In this document: one piece after another, positions 8,837 to 16,586 of the stretch
Position numbering within the stretch: the stretch's first letter is position 1
How the letters are laid out: each line of letters begins with the position of its first letter
Assembly (NCBI RefSeq): GCF_029840925.1
Contig: NZ_JAOCDM010000039.1
Location: 1 to 40,466, forward strand
Direction of reading: 5' to 3'
From: Pseudomonas sp. GD03858
Lineage (GTDB): Bacteria > Pseudomonadota > Gammaproteobacteria > Pseudomonadales > Pseudomonadaceae
Length of the DNA stretch: 40,466 nt
Translations under genes and position numbers: made by a program
Notes under the pieces: model-generated
The model's database searches: none
Told to the model about the DNA's origin: nothing
What the model saw: only the letters and a program-made list of their open reading frames with translations

Positions 8837-9775
8837 ATGGAAACCCGAGCTCATCATGTCCTGATCGGCCTGGTCACCGTGCTGGTGGTGGCCGGTGCCA
8901 TGCTGTTCGGCCTGTGGCTAGCCAAGTCCAGCGTCGACGACGCCTTCAAGGACTACGAAGTGGTGTTCAACGAGGCCGTCTCGGGCCTGTCCCGAGGCAG
9001 CCCGGTGCAGTACAACGGCATCAAGGTCGGCGACGTCAGCAGCCTGCGCCTGGATCCGCAGGACCCGCGCCGGGTGCTGGCCCGGGTGCGCCTGAACGGC
9101 GACACGCCGGTCAAGGAGGACACCCAGGCCAAGCTCACCCTCGCCGGGGTGACCGGCAACTCGTTCATCCAGCTCAGCGGCGGCACTCCGCAAAGCCCCG
9201 AGCTCAAGGGCAAGGGCGGCAAGCTGCCGGTGATCGTCGCCTCGCCCTCGCCGATCTCGCGCCTGCTCAACGACAGCAGCGACCTGGTGACCAACATCAA
9301 CCTGCTGTTGCACAACGCCAACCAGATGTTCTCCGAGCGCAACATCGAGCACTTGAGCAACACCCTGGCCAATCTCGACCAGACCACCGGCGCCTTCGCC
9401 AGCCACAAGGGCGGGATCGCCGAGGCCATCGAGCAGCTGTCCCTGGTCGGCAAGCAGGCCAATGCCACCCTCGCCGAAACCCAGGCGCTGATGCGCAACG
9501 CCAACGGCCTGCTCGGCAACCAGGGCAAGCAGGCCATCGGCAGTGCCGAGCAGGCCATGCAGTCGCTGGCCGAGAGCACCGCCACCATCAACAGTCTGCT
9601 GCAGGACAACCGTCAGTCCCTGGACGACGGCGCCCAGGGACTGAACCAGATCGCCCCGGCGATCCGCGAACTGCGTGAGACCCTCAACTCGCTCAAGGGC
9701 ATCTCCCGGCGCCTGGAAGCCGACCCCAGCGGCTACCTGCTGGGCCGCGACAACAACAAGGAGTTCCAGCCATGA
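8837..9775 (+). CDS. MCE-domain (MlaD-like) lipid-transport protein
   Basis: A periplasmic, inner-membrane-anchored lipid-binding subunit of 312 residues. One N-terminal membrane segment (about 8-29, VLIGLVTVLVVAGAMLFGL) is followed by a single MCE domain (about 38-120) with GLSRGSPVQYNGIKVG and the hydrophobic pore-loop region LAGVTGNSFIQLSGG. A long helical tail (about 150-300) is rich in Gln, Ala, Asn and Leu. This tail is longer than in MlaD and resembles the tube-forming helices of PqiB/YebT-type MCE proteins, so it may span part of the periplasm (inference). The gene sits between the ATPase and the lipoprotein and overlaps the latter by four bases (ATGA). Confidence 0.92.
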   Translation: METRAHHVLIGLVTVLVVAGAMLFGLWLAKSSVDDAFKDYEVVFNEAVSGLSRGSPVQYNGIKVGDVSSLRLDPQDPRRVLARVRLNGDTPVKEDTQAKLTLAGVTGNSFIQLSGGTPQSPELKGKGGKLPVIVASPSPISRLLNDSSDLVTNINLLLHNANQMFSERNIEHLSNTLANLDQTTGAFASHKGGIAEAIEQLSLVGKQANATLAETQALMRNANGLLGNQGKQAIGSAEQAMQSLAESTATINSLLQDNRQSLDDGAQGLNQIAPAIRELRETLNSLKGISRRLEADPSGYLLGRDNNKEFQP

Positions 9776-10386
9776 CCCCGTCGCTGCGCCTGGCCTTCGC
9801 CGCCGCCACGCTGAGCCTGGTTTCGGCCTGTTCGATCCTGCCACAGAGCGAGCCTGTGGATATCTATCGCCTGCCGGTGAACCAGCCGGCCCGCGCCGCC
9901 GCGCCGCTGGACTGGTCGCTGCGCCTGAACAAGCCGCTGGCCAGCGAAGCCTTGGCCGGGCCGCGTATCGCGGTAGTCCCCCAGGGTGACGTGATCAGCA
10001 GCTACAAGGGCGCGCGCTGGAGCGACCCGGTGCCGATGCTGGTGCGCAACCGCCTGCTCGACGGTTTCCAGCGCGATGGCCGGGTGCCGCGCCTGAGCGC
10101 CGATGACAGCAACCTGCAGGCCGACTACGAACTGGGCGGAGAACTACAGGCGTTCCAGAGCGAATACCGGACCGGTGGGGTGGTGGAGGTGGTGATCCGC
10201 TACGACGCCAGGCTGGTGCAGGGCCGCAGCCAGCGCATCCTCGCCAGCAAGCGCTTCGAGGTGCGCCAGCCATTGACCGAGCAGAAAGTGCCGGCGGTGG
10301 TCGCCGGCTTCGGCGCGGCCAGCGACCAGCTGGCGCGGCAGGTGATCGACTGGACCGTCGGCCAGGCTCAGGCGAAGAACCAGTAG
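9772..10386 (+). CDS. PqiC-like ABC transport auxiliary lipoprotein
   Basis: A 204-residue lipoprotein of the ABC-type transport auxiliary family (PqiC/YmbA-like), which completes an MCE system at the outer membrane. The signal peptide ends in lipobox VSAC (C20). The mature protein begins with the typical DIYRLPVNQP region; RIAVVPQGDVISSYKGARWSDPVPMLVRNRL and LTEQKVPAVVAGFGAASDQL are also family features. It starts at ATG 9772, overlapping the MCE stop. Its 3' end overlaps the convergent SpmAB-like gene by 19 bases, so the two transcripts are complementary at their ends. It probably receives the long MCE tail at the outer membrane (inference from PqiABC). Confidence 0.88.
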   Translation: MTPSLRLAFAAATLSLVSACSILPQSEPVDIYRLPVNQPARAAAPLDWSLRLNKPLASEALAGPRIAVVPQGDVISSYKGARWSDPVPMLVRNRLLDGFQRDGRVPRLSADDSNLQADYELGGELQAFQSEYRTGGVVEVVIRYDARLVQGRSQRILASKRFEVRQPLTEQKVPAVVAGFGAASDQLARQVIDWTVGQAQAKNQ

Positions 10387-11597
10387 CAGACCAGGATCGC
10401 CGCGATCACCCCGGCCAGCTCGGCCAGCAGGGCACAACCCACCGCGTGACGCACGCGCTGGATGCCCACCGCGCCGAAGTACACCGCCAGCACGTAGAAG
10501 GTGGTCTCGGTGCTGCCCTGCACGGTCGCCGCCACCAGCGCCGGGAAGCTGTCCACGCCCTGGGTCTGCATGGTCTCGATCAGCATGGCCCGCGCCGCAC
10601 TGCCGGAGAACGGCTTGACCAGCGCGGTGGGCAGGCCCTCGACGAAGCGGGTGTCCAGGCCCATCCAGTTCACCGTGTGGCGAATACCGTCCAGGGCCAG
10701 CTCCAGGGCGCCCGAGGCGCGCAGCACGCCCACCGCCACCAGCATCGCCACCAGGTAGGGCAGCAGCCCCTTGGCCACGTCGAAGCCTTCCTTGGCGCCC
10801 TCGACGAAGGCCTCGTACACCTGCACCCGCCTCAGCGCGCCGATCACCAGGAACAGCATGATCACGCCGAACAGCGTCAGGTTGCCGAGGATCGACGACA
10901 AGCTGGCCAGCGCGGCCGCCGACAGTGTGCCAAGGAAGGCCATGAAGCCACCCAGCAGCAGGGCGCCCGGAACCAGGTAGGCGAGCACCACCGGGTCCCA
11001 CAGGCGCAGGCGCTGCATCACCGCCACCGACAGCAGGCCGACCAGGGTCGAGCAACTGGTGGCCAGCAGGATCGGCAGGAACACCATGGTCGGGTCCGGA
11101 GCGCCTTGCTGGGCGCGGTACATGAAGATGGTCACCGGCAGCAGGGTCAGCGACGAAGCGTTGAGCACCAGGAACAGGATCTGCGCGTTGCTCGCCGTGG
11201 TGCTGCTGGGGTTGAGCTCCTGCAGCGAGCGCATGGCCTTCAGGCCGATGGGCGTGGCGGCGTTGTCCAGGCCCAGGCCGTTGGCGGCGAAGTTCATGGT
11301 GATCAGGCCCAGGGCGGGGTGGCCGGGTGGCACTTCCGGCATCAGCCGGGCGAACAGCGGGCCGAGCACCTTGGCCAGCCATTCGACGATGCCGGCCTTC
11401 TCGGCGATCTTGAGAAAACCCAGCCACAGGGTCAGGGTGCCGAACAGCAGGACCATGACCTCCACCGACAGCTTGGCCATGGCGAAGATGCTCTCGACCA
11501 TCGCGGCGAAGATGCCAGCGTTGCCGCCAACCAGCCATTGGGCCAGGGCGGAGATGGCCGCCACCAGGAAAAAGCCGAGCCACAGGCCGTTGAGCAT
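10368..11597 (-). CDS. SpmAB-like protein with two nucleoside-recognition (Gate) domains
   Basis: A 409-residue multi-pass inner-membrane protein in which the two halves of the Bacillus spore-maturation proteins SpmA and SpmB are fused. The first Gate domain contains NFAANGLGLDNAATPIGLKAM and the second GLPTALVKPFSGSAARAMLI and VQGSTETTFYVLAVYFGAVG. Such fusions are common in non-sporulating Proteobacteria; the substrate is unknown and nucleoside transport is only suggested by the domain name. I chose ATG 11597 with GGGGGA upstream; the longer reading frame begins in repeat-derived sequence. It ends 19 bases inside the convergent lipoprotein gene. Confidence 0.85.
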   Translation of the reverse strand: MLNGLWLGFFLVAAISALAQWLVGGNAGIFAAMVESIFAMAKLSVEVMVLLFGTLTLWLGFLKIAEKAGIVEWLAKVLGPLFARLMPEVPPGHPALGLITMNFAANGLGLDNAATPIGLKAMRSLQELNPSSTTASNAQILFLVLNASSLTLLPVTIFMYRAQQGAPDPTMVFLPILLATSCSTLVGLLSVAVMQRLRLWDPVVLAYLVPGALLLGGFMAFLGTLSAAALASLSSILGNLTLFGVIMLFLVIGALRRVQVYEAFVEGAKEGFDVAKGLLPYLVAMLVAVGVLRASGALELALDGIRHTVNWMGLDTRFVEGLPTALVKPFSGSAARAMLIETMQTQGVDSFPALVAATVQGSTETTFYVLAVYFGAVGIQRVRHAVGCALLAELAGVIAAILVCYWFFA

Positions 11598-11664
11598 CCG
11601 TGTGTTCCCCCGTGAAAAATGCCCGAATGATAGCGCATGCCGATGCCTGGCTGGAGGCCGCGTA

Positions 11665-11798
11665 CCTGTAGGAGCGGCCTTGTGTCGCGATGGGGCGCGT
11701 AGCGGCCCCAGGATCTCAGCGCCAAGGCAGAAATAGCTGGGGCCGCTTTGCGGCCCTTTCCGACCGGTCCGACGCCTCGGCAAGGCCGCTCCTACAGG
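11665..11798. repeat. Mosaic REP-type inverted repeat
   Basis: Two perfect 18-base arms face each other: CCTGTAGGAGCGGCCTTG at 11665-11682 and its reverse complement at 11781-11798. Inside is a second perfect pair of 11 bases, AGCGGCCCCAG (11701-11711) and CTGGGGCCGCT (11737-11747). The TGTAGGAGCGGCCTTG core is a repeat class common in the P. putida group. It lies between two same-strand genes, upstream of the SpmAB-like gene and downstream of gltP. Confidence 0.85.
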
Positions 11799-11814
11799 GG
11801 GAGTGATCGTCTAT

Positions 11815-11845
11815 AAAACAAAAAGCCCCGACAAGTCGGGGCTCT
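11815..11845 (-). terminator. Intrinsic terminator of gltP
   Basis: The stem AGCCCCGAC/GTCGGGGCT (11824-11843) is followed on the minus strand by a T-rich run (the A-rich stretch at 11817-11823 on the plus strand). It begins about 20 bases after the gltP stop codon. It is a textbook rho-independent terminator. Confidence 0.88.
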
Positions 11846-11862
11846 TCGTTCAGCTCAAGGGC

Positions 11863-13197
11863 TTACTGGTTGACGGTCTTGCCCGCCACCACGGCTTCTT
11901 TCTTGCCTTTGTCCAGCACCAGCGACTGGTAGTACGCCGCGCCTTTCTCGGCGTCGTACATGCCTTGCCACTTGGCGATGACCACCGCCGCCAGGGCGTT
12001 GCCCACCACGTTCAGCGCGGTACGGGCCATGTCCATGATGCGGTCGACACCGGCGATGAAGGCCAGACCTTCCAGCGGAATGCCCACGCTGCCCAGGGTG
12101 GCCAGCAGCACCACGAAGGACACGCCCGGCACGCCGGCGATACCCTTGGAGGTGACCATCAGGGTCAGCACCAGCAGCAACTGCTGGCTCCACGACAGGT
12201 CGATGCCGTACAGCTGGGCGATGAAGATCGCCGCGATGCTCTGGTACAGGGTCGAGCCGTCGAGGTTGAACGAGTAGCCGGTCGGCACCACGAACGAGCA
12301 GATCGACTTCGGCGCGCCGTACTTCTCCATCTTCTCGATCACGCGCGGCAGCACGGTCTCGGAGCTGGAGGTGGAGTAGGCGAGGATCAGCTCGTCCTTC
12401 ATGATGCGCATGATCTTGATGATCGAGAAGCCGAACACGCGCGCCACCAGGCCCAGCACCATGAAGGCGAAGAAGGCGATGGCGAAGTACACCAGCAGCA
12501 CCAGCTTGGCCAGCGGCAGCAGGGAGGCGAAGCCGAAGTTGGCGACGGTGGCGGCGATCAGGGCGAACACGCCGATCGGGGCGTAGTTCATGATCATGTG
12601 GGTGACCTTGAACATGGTCTCCGACACGCCCTGGAAGGTGCGCACCAGCGGCTCGCGCAGGTCGGCGTTGAGGCTCGACAGGCCCATGCCGAACATCACC
12701 GAGAAGAAGATGATCGGCAGCATCTCGCCACGCATCAGCGCCGCGAAGATGTTCGACGGGATCAGGTTGAGCAGGGTCTCGATGAACGCGTGCTCATGCT
12801 GCACCTCGGCCGCGGTGGCCTGGTACTTGGAGATATCGACGGTGCCCAGGGTGCTCATGTCGATGCCGGCGCCCGGGTGGAACACGTTGGCCAGGACCAG
12901 GCCGACGACGATGGCGATGGTGGTCACCACCTCGAAGTAGATGATGGTCTTCAGGCCGATGCTGCCCAGTTTCTTCGCGTCGCCTACCCCGGCGATGCCC
13001 ACGATCAGCGACGAAATCACGATCGGGACGACGATCATCTTGATCAGGCGAATGAAGATGTCGCCGGCGGGCTGGAGAACGTTGCTGATCCACCATGCCT
13101 TTTCTGCACTGAAATGATTCAGTAGCGCGCCGACTGCAACGCCCAGCAACAGACCGATGACGATCTGCCAGGCGAGGCTCAGTTTTGCCTTCTTCAT
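11863..13197 (-). CDS. gltP: Glutamate/aspartate:proton symporter (DAACS family)
   Basis: An inner-membrane dicarboxylic amino-acid:cation symporter of 444 residues. The start ATG 13197 follows AAGGG; the upstream frame extension is not coding-like. Multiple hydrophobic segments begin with WQIVIGLLLGVAVGALL. Family signatures are the serine-rich hairpin STSSSETVLPRVIEKM, GYSFNLDGSTLYQSIA, and SKGIAGVPGVSFVVLLATLG with the second re-entrant loop; DRIMDMARTALNVVGNALA carries the Asp and Asn/Arg that coordinate substrate. It imports glutamate and aspartate; GltP rather than DctA is favoured by the overall sequence, but a C4-dicarboxylate substrate is not excluded. A terminator follows directly. 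A long gene-free region with palindromes lies upstream. Confidence 0.9.
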   Translation of the reverse strand: MKKAKLSLAWQIVIGLLLGVAVGALLNHFSAEKAWWISNVLQPAGDIFIRLIKMIVVPIVISSLIVGIAGVGDAKKLGSIGLKTIIYFEVVTTIAIVVGLVLANVFHPGAGIDMSTLGTVDISKYQATAAEVQHEHAFIETLLNLIPSNIFAALMRGEMLPIIFFSVMFGMGLSSLNADLREPLVRTFQGVSETMFKVTHMIMNYAPIGVFALIAATVANFGFASLLPLAKLVLLVYFAIAFFAFMVLGLVARVFGFSIIKIMRIMKDELILAYSTSSSETVLPRVIEKMEKYGAPKSICSFVVPTGYSFNLDGSTLYQSIAAIFIAQLYGIDLSWSQQLLLVLTLMVTSKGIAGVPGVSFVVLLATLGSVGIPLEGLAFIAGVDRIMDMARTALNVVGNALAAVVIAKWQGMYDAEKGAAYYQSLVLDKGKKEAVVAGKTVNQ

Positions 13198-13467
13198 GTC
13201 ATTACCCTTTGTTGTAGTGGTCACGGGCGTCGACCGAAAAGGCGCATTCCAGAGCGGCTTGTAGCCATTCCGGTTGCGCCTGGTCCGTTCGACGTCCCAC
13301 TGTAAGGACACCGCGAGCGAGCATTTCTGGCGCTCGGGCCGAGAAAAAAGGCGGCAACTATTGCGACGCGGGGAGGGGCAGTCTAATGCCGGAAACGACT
13401 ACCCTATGCACAATCGGCATGAGAGCAAAAGCCAGAATCAGCCATCGGCAAGCCCTTGATTTTCAAC

Positions 13468-13483
13468 GTTCGGATTTCCGAAC
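13468..13483. promoter_or_regulatory. Palindrome GTTCGG-N4-CCGAAC
   Basis: Perfect six-base arms around ATTT, about 270 bases upstream of the gltP start. Size and spacing fit a dimeric repressor site, but no regulator can be named from sequence. Confidence 0.35.
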
Positions 13484-13582
13484 ATGGCCAAAGCGCCATT
13501 TTTCGGCAGATCTAGCAGGGGGACGGATGGGTGTTGGATGGCATGTTCGACAATCCGAATGGCTGAAATGCCACGCGAGCTG

Positions 13583-13597
13583 ACCTGTCGGACAGGT
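13583..13597. promoter_or_regulatory. Palindrome ACCTGT-CGG-ACAGGT
   Basis: Perfect six-base arms with a three-base centre, immediately beside an AT-rich stretch (AAAAATATTTCGATATA) that could be promoter DNA. It could be an operator. It is a poor terminator because the stem is short. Confidence 0.4.
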
Positions 13598-13843
13598 AAA
13601 AATATTTCGATATACGGTCGCGACAAAATGTGTCCAGAAGGAAAGTCGCGCATATATAAGGAAGGATTCCCACATAAGGCGCTTCGGAAGCCAGATCGGT
13701 CACACGATTTCGAGCGAACCTGGCCGACCTGCAACTTCCGATGCCACCCTCTCCTGACCTGGCCCGTCGCGGAGGTACTCCCTGTACCCCTAGGCCACTC
13801 CGACCCTGCAACAGTCAGAACGGCCCGGCCCCCTGGTCATGCA

Positions 13844-13903
13844 CGGCCCCTCCTCGGGGCCGCGCATCATAGAAGCCTGAAAGATAAAAAGGTTCAGCTT
13901 CTA
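13844..13903 (-). terminator. Possible terminator hairpins downstream of the Ivy gene
   Basis: Two hairpins lie just after the Ivy-family stop codon on the minus strand: AGAAGCCTGAA/TTCAGCTTCT (13872-13903, arms with one bulge around an A-rich loop) and CGGCCCC/GGGGCCG (13844-13862). Neither is followed by a good T-tract on the minus strand, so termination is only likely, not certain. Confidence 0.45.
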
Positions 13904-13928
13904 TTGCGTTACAGCGCGCGACCGTTGG

Positions 13929-14399
13929 TCAGTACCAGTTCGGGTCACGCTTGAGCTGCTCCTGCAGCAGGGCTTTCATGCCCTCGTCCGGCTTGCCCAG
14001 CCAGCGATAGTCTGCATGGCGGGTCGGCGACTTGTCGGCGGGCAGCCCCTCGGGCACCTCCACGAGCATGCCGTAGGCTTCGTCCTTGTCCCAACTGAAC
14101 GCCACGATCAGGCGCTTGTAGGTGCAGTTGCCTGCGGACTCGCACAGCGGCCCGACAAGGTACTGGTCACCGTCCTCGGTCAGCGCCGACATCTGTTGCG
14201 CCGAGCTGCCGCTCAGGTTGATCACCCATTCAGGCAGTCGTTCTTCGTTCTTGATGGTCTTCTGCCAGGTTTCCCGGTACTGCGGGTCCGAGCCAAGCAA
14301 CTGGTTGGCTCGGACCTGTCCGTCATTGGCAGCCATCGCCGTCGCGCCACTGCCCAGCAGCAGGGCAACGACCAAGGCCTTGGAGAGCATCCTGCTCAT
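13929..14399 (-). CDS. Ivy-family (inhibitor of vertebrate lysozyme) periplasmic protein, atypical loop
   Basis: A 156-residue secreted protein with a Sec signal peptide (cleavage after about residue 23, AMA-AND). The mature part has Ivy-family features: spacing of conserved Trp and Tyr, a LPEWV segment, two cysteines bracketing a short loop, then TYKRLIVAFSWDKDEAYGMLVEVP and a C-terminal YRWLGKPDEGMKALL. Ivy blocks C-type lysozyme by inserting the loop CKPHDC into the active site. Here the loop is CESAGNC (C86-C92), one residue longer and without the histidine, so lysozyme inhibition is doubtful; a role as inhibitor of an endogenous lytic transglycosylase is possible. It is downstream of a 53-residue membrane peptide gene, with a five-base gap. 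Confidence 0.75.
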   Translation of the reverse strand: MSRMLSKALVVALLLGSGATAMAANDGQVRANQLLGSDPQYRETWQKTIKNEERLPEWVINLSGSSAQQMSALTEDGDQYLVGPLCESAGNCTYKRLIVAFSWDKDEAYGMLVEVPEGLPADKSPTRHADYRWLGKPDEGMKALLQEQLKRDPNWY

Positions 14400-14404
14400 G
14401 GTCT

Positions 14405-14611
<207 letters not shown>

Positions 14612-14896
14612 TCAGAACACCCAGCGATCCTGGGGCACGGTACGCTCGAGCACGGCAGGGGCGGTGTCAGCGGACGGCAACGGCTGCGCCGCCTTTACCA
14701 ATGTGCTGGCATGGTTCGTCCTCAATTGCGTCAACAGAGCGGTCTGTGCCGCCACCTGCTCGGCGAGGCGGGCGGTCTGCCAGCTGTAGTGGAACAGGCC
14801 GGCCGCCAGGGTGAGCAGCAATGCCATGCCGAGGAACAGCAGCTGATGCACGGGCAAAACGGCGGACTGCGTGCGGTTGACGTGCTGGCGATTCAT
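14612..14896 (-). CDS. Single-pass membrane protein of unknown function
   Basis: A protein of 94 residues. It has a polar N-terminus (MNRQHVNRTQSAVLP), one membrane segment (about 20-40, LLFLGMALLLTLAAGLFHYSW) and a coiled-coil-like stretch (RLAEQVAAQTALLTQLRTNH), then a Pro-rich tail ending DRWVF. The topology suggests a periplasmic helical domain after the membrane segment. The start ATG 14896 follows a strong AGGAGG by seven bases. I do not recognise the family. It is the first gene of a likely three-gene minus-strand unit (this gene, the 53-residue peptide, the Ivy-family gene), divergent from algB. Confidence 0.7.
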   Translation of the reverse strand: MNRQHVNRTQSAVLPVHQLLFLGMALLLTLAAGLFHYSWQTARLAEQVAAQTALLTQLRTNHASTLVKAAQPLPSADTAPAVLERTVPQDRWVF

Positions 14897-15231
14897 GCCG
14901 GTTCCTCCTGCTGTACTTGTTATGCAAACCTGGAGGGGCTGTTGCAGCCTGTGTGCCAGCATTATGAATTCTATTTAACCGTTTAAAATCAATAACTTAT
15001 GAATCGGACAAGATTCTGCAGGAACGCATACTGCACGATGCCTGCTGGATTACCGTGCGATTTGCACGATCAGGCTGGCTCCTTCGTCTGCTCCTGCCCA
15101 GTGAATCCTGGGAGGCTATCGCTGTCTGCCTTTCGGCTAGCATGCATCGCGTCGAATCAATCAGAATCAACCATGCAACTTGCCCGATTTTTCCGACACT
15201 AATTGAGATTCACCCCAAAGGAGCGTAGGAA
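14897..15231. other. Divergent promoter region between the membrane-protein gene and algB
   Basis: A 335-base gene-free region. The part near 14960-15000 is AT-rich (TTCTATTTAACCGTTTAAAA), containing an imperfect TTTAA/TTAAA palindrome, and is the most promoter-like stretch. I could not assign a sigma factor. A nine-codon open frame at 15173-15202 has no ribosome site. AAAGGAG at 15217-15223 and a nearer AGGA serve algB. Confidence 0.5.
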
Positions 15232-16578
15232 ATGGAATCAGCCCCGGACAACCAAGGCCGCATTCTGCTGGTGGACGATGAGTCCGCCATCCTGCGCACC
15301 TTCCGCTACTGCCTCGAGGACGAAGGCTACAGCGTGGCCACCGCCAACAGCGCCACCCAGGCCGAGACCCTGCTGCAGCGCCAGGTGTTCGACCTGTGCT
15401 TCCTCGATCTGCGCCTGGGCGAGGACAATGGCCTGGACGTGCTGGCGCAGATGCGTATCCAGGCCCCCTGGATGCGGGTGGTGATCGTCACCGCCCACTC
15501 GGCGATCGACACCGCGGTGGACGCGATCCAGGCCGGCGCCGCCGATTACCTGGTCAAGCCCTGCAGCCCCGACCAACTGCGCCTGGCCACGGCCAAGCAG
15601 CTGGAAGTGCGCCAGCTGTCGGCGCGACTGGAAGCCCTCGAGGGCGAAGTGCGCAAGCCCAAGGACGGCCTGGACTCCCACAGCCCGGCAATGATGGCGG
15701 TACTGGAAACCGCCCGTCAGGTGGCCACCACCGACGCCAACATTCTCATCCTCGGCGAATCCGGCACCGGCAAGGGCGAGCTGGCGCGGGCCATCCACGG
15801 CTGGAGCAAGCGCGCGCGCAAGGCCTGCGTGACCATCAACTGCCCGTCGCTGAACGCCGAGCTGATGGAAAGCGAGCTGTTCGGTCATACCCGAGGCGCG
15901 TTCACCGGTGCCAGCGAAAGCACCTTGGGGCGCGTGAGCCAGGCGGACGGCGGCACGCTGTTTCTTGACGAGATCGGCGACTTTCCCCTCACGCTGCAAC
16001 CAAAATTGCTGCGCTTCATCCAGGACAAGGAATACGAGCGGGTCGGCGATCCGATCACCCGCCGCGCCGATGTGCGCATTCTTGCGGCGACCAATCTCAA
16101 CCTCGAGGAAATGGTCCGCGAAAACCGCTTCCGCGAAGACCTGCTGTATCGCCTCAACGTCATCACCCTGCACCTGCCGCCGCTGCGCGAACGCAGCGAG
16201 GACATCCTGACCCTGGCCGACCGCTTCCTGGCCCGCTTCGTCAAGGAGTACTCGCGGCCGGCCCGAGGCTTCAGCGACGAAGCCCGCACCGCGCTGCTCA
16301 ACTATCGCTGGCCGGGCAACATCCGCGAACTGCGCAACGTGATCGAACGGGCCAGCATCATCTGCCCACAGGAACGGGTGGAAATCAGCCACCTGGGCAT
16401 GACCGAAGCCCCGACCAGCAACGCCCCCAGGGTAGGCGCGGCGCTGAGCCTGGACGAGCTTGAGCGCGCCCACATCGCCGCGGTACTGGCCGCCAGCGAC
16501 ACCCTCGACCAAGCCGCCAAGACCCTCGGTATCGATGCCTCGACGCTGTATCGCAAGCGCAAGCAGTTCAACTTGTGA
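15232..16578 (+). CDS. algB: NtrC-family response regulator AlgB
   Basis: The response regulator partner of KinB, which controls alginate synthesis and virulence functions in Pseudomonas. The 448 residues match AlgB (about 449). The receiver domain spans 1-125 with phospho-acceptor D59 (CFLDLRLGED) and LVKPCSPDQL. The sigma-54 AAA+ domain (about 150-380) has Walker A GESGTGKG (175-182), GAFTGA (222-227) and the Walker B region GGTLFLDEIGDFPL. The C-terminal Fis-type helix-turn-helix is LDQAAKTLGIDASTLYRKRKQ. The start ATG 15232 follows AAAGGAG and AGGA. AlgB activates at least some targets without phosphorylation or sigma-54 in P. aeruginosa (family knowledge). It precedes kinB by eight bases. 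Confidence 0.96.
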   Translation: MESAPDNQGRILLVDDESAILRTFRYCLEDEGYSVATANSATQAETLLQRQVFDLCFLDLRLGEDNGLDVLAQMRIQAPWMRVVIVTAHSAIDTAVDAIQAGAADYLVKPCSPDQLRLATAKQLEVRQLSARLEALEGEVRKPKDGLDSHSPAMMAVLETARQVATTDANILILGESGTGKGELARAIHGWSKRARKACVTINCPSLNAELMESELFGHTRGAFTGASESTLGRVSQADGGTLFLDEIGDFPLTLQPKLLRFIQDKEYERVGDPITRRADVRILAATNLNLEEMVRENRFREDLLYRLNVITLHLPPLRERSEDILTLADRFLARFVKEYSRPARGFSDEARTALLNYRWPGNIRELRNVIERASIICPQERVEISHLGMTEAPTSNAPRVGAALSLDELERAHIAAVLAASDTLDQAAKTLGIDASTLYRKRKQFNL

Positions 16579-16586
16579 GGTGGCCG

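Larger units (their letters stand above)
13198..13928. other. Gene-free region upstream of gltP
   Basis: About 730 bases without a credible gene. It holds the gltP promoter region, two short palindromes (13468-13483 and 13583-13597), an unusually AT-rich stretch at about 13595-13680 and two hairpins near 13844-13903 downstream of the Ivy gene. Short open frames here (for example 13463-13675 minus) have no ribosome site and no protein-like composition. Base use in 13400-13700 is more AT-rich than the rest of the window. Confidence 0.7.

Noticed and set aside
11803..13125. Open frame of 440 codons antisense to gltP
   Set aside because: His/Asp/Gln-rich shadow frame; it also begins inside the gltP terminator.
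13463..13675. Possible 70-residue gene on the minus strand in the gene-free region
   Set aside because: No ribosome site, no recognisable domain, cysteine and tryptophan use unlike a typical protein of this organism, and it overlaps two palindromes.
15173..15202. Nine-codon leader peptide before algB
   Set aside because: No ribosome site and no run of one amino acid codon or attenuator hairpin that would suggest regulation.
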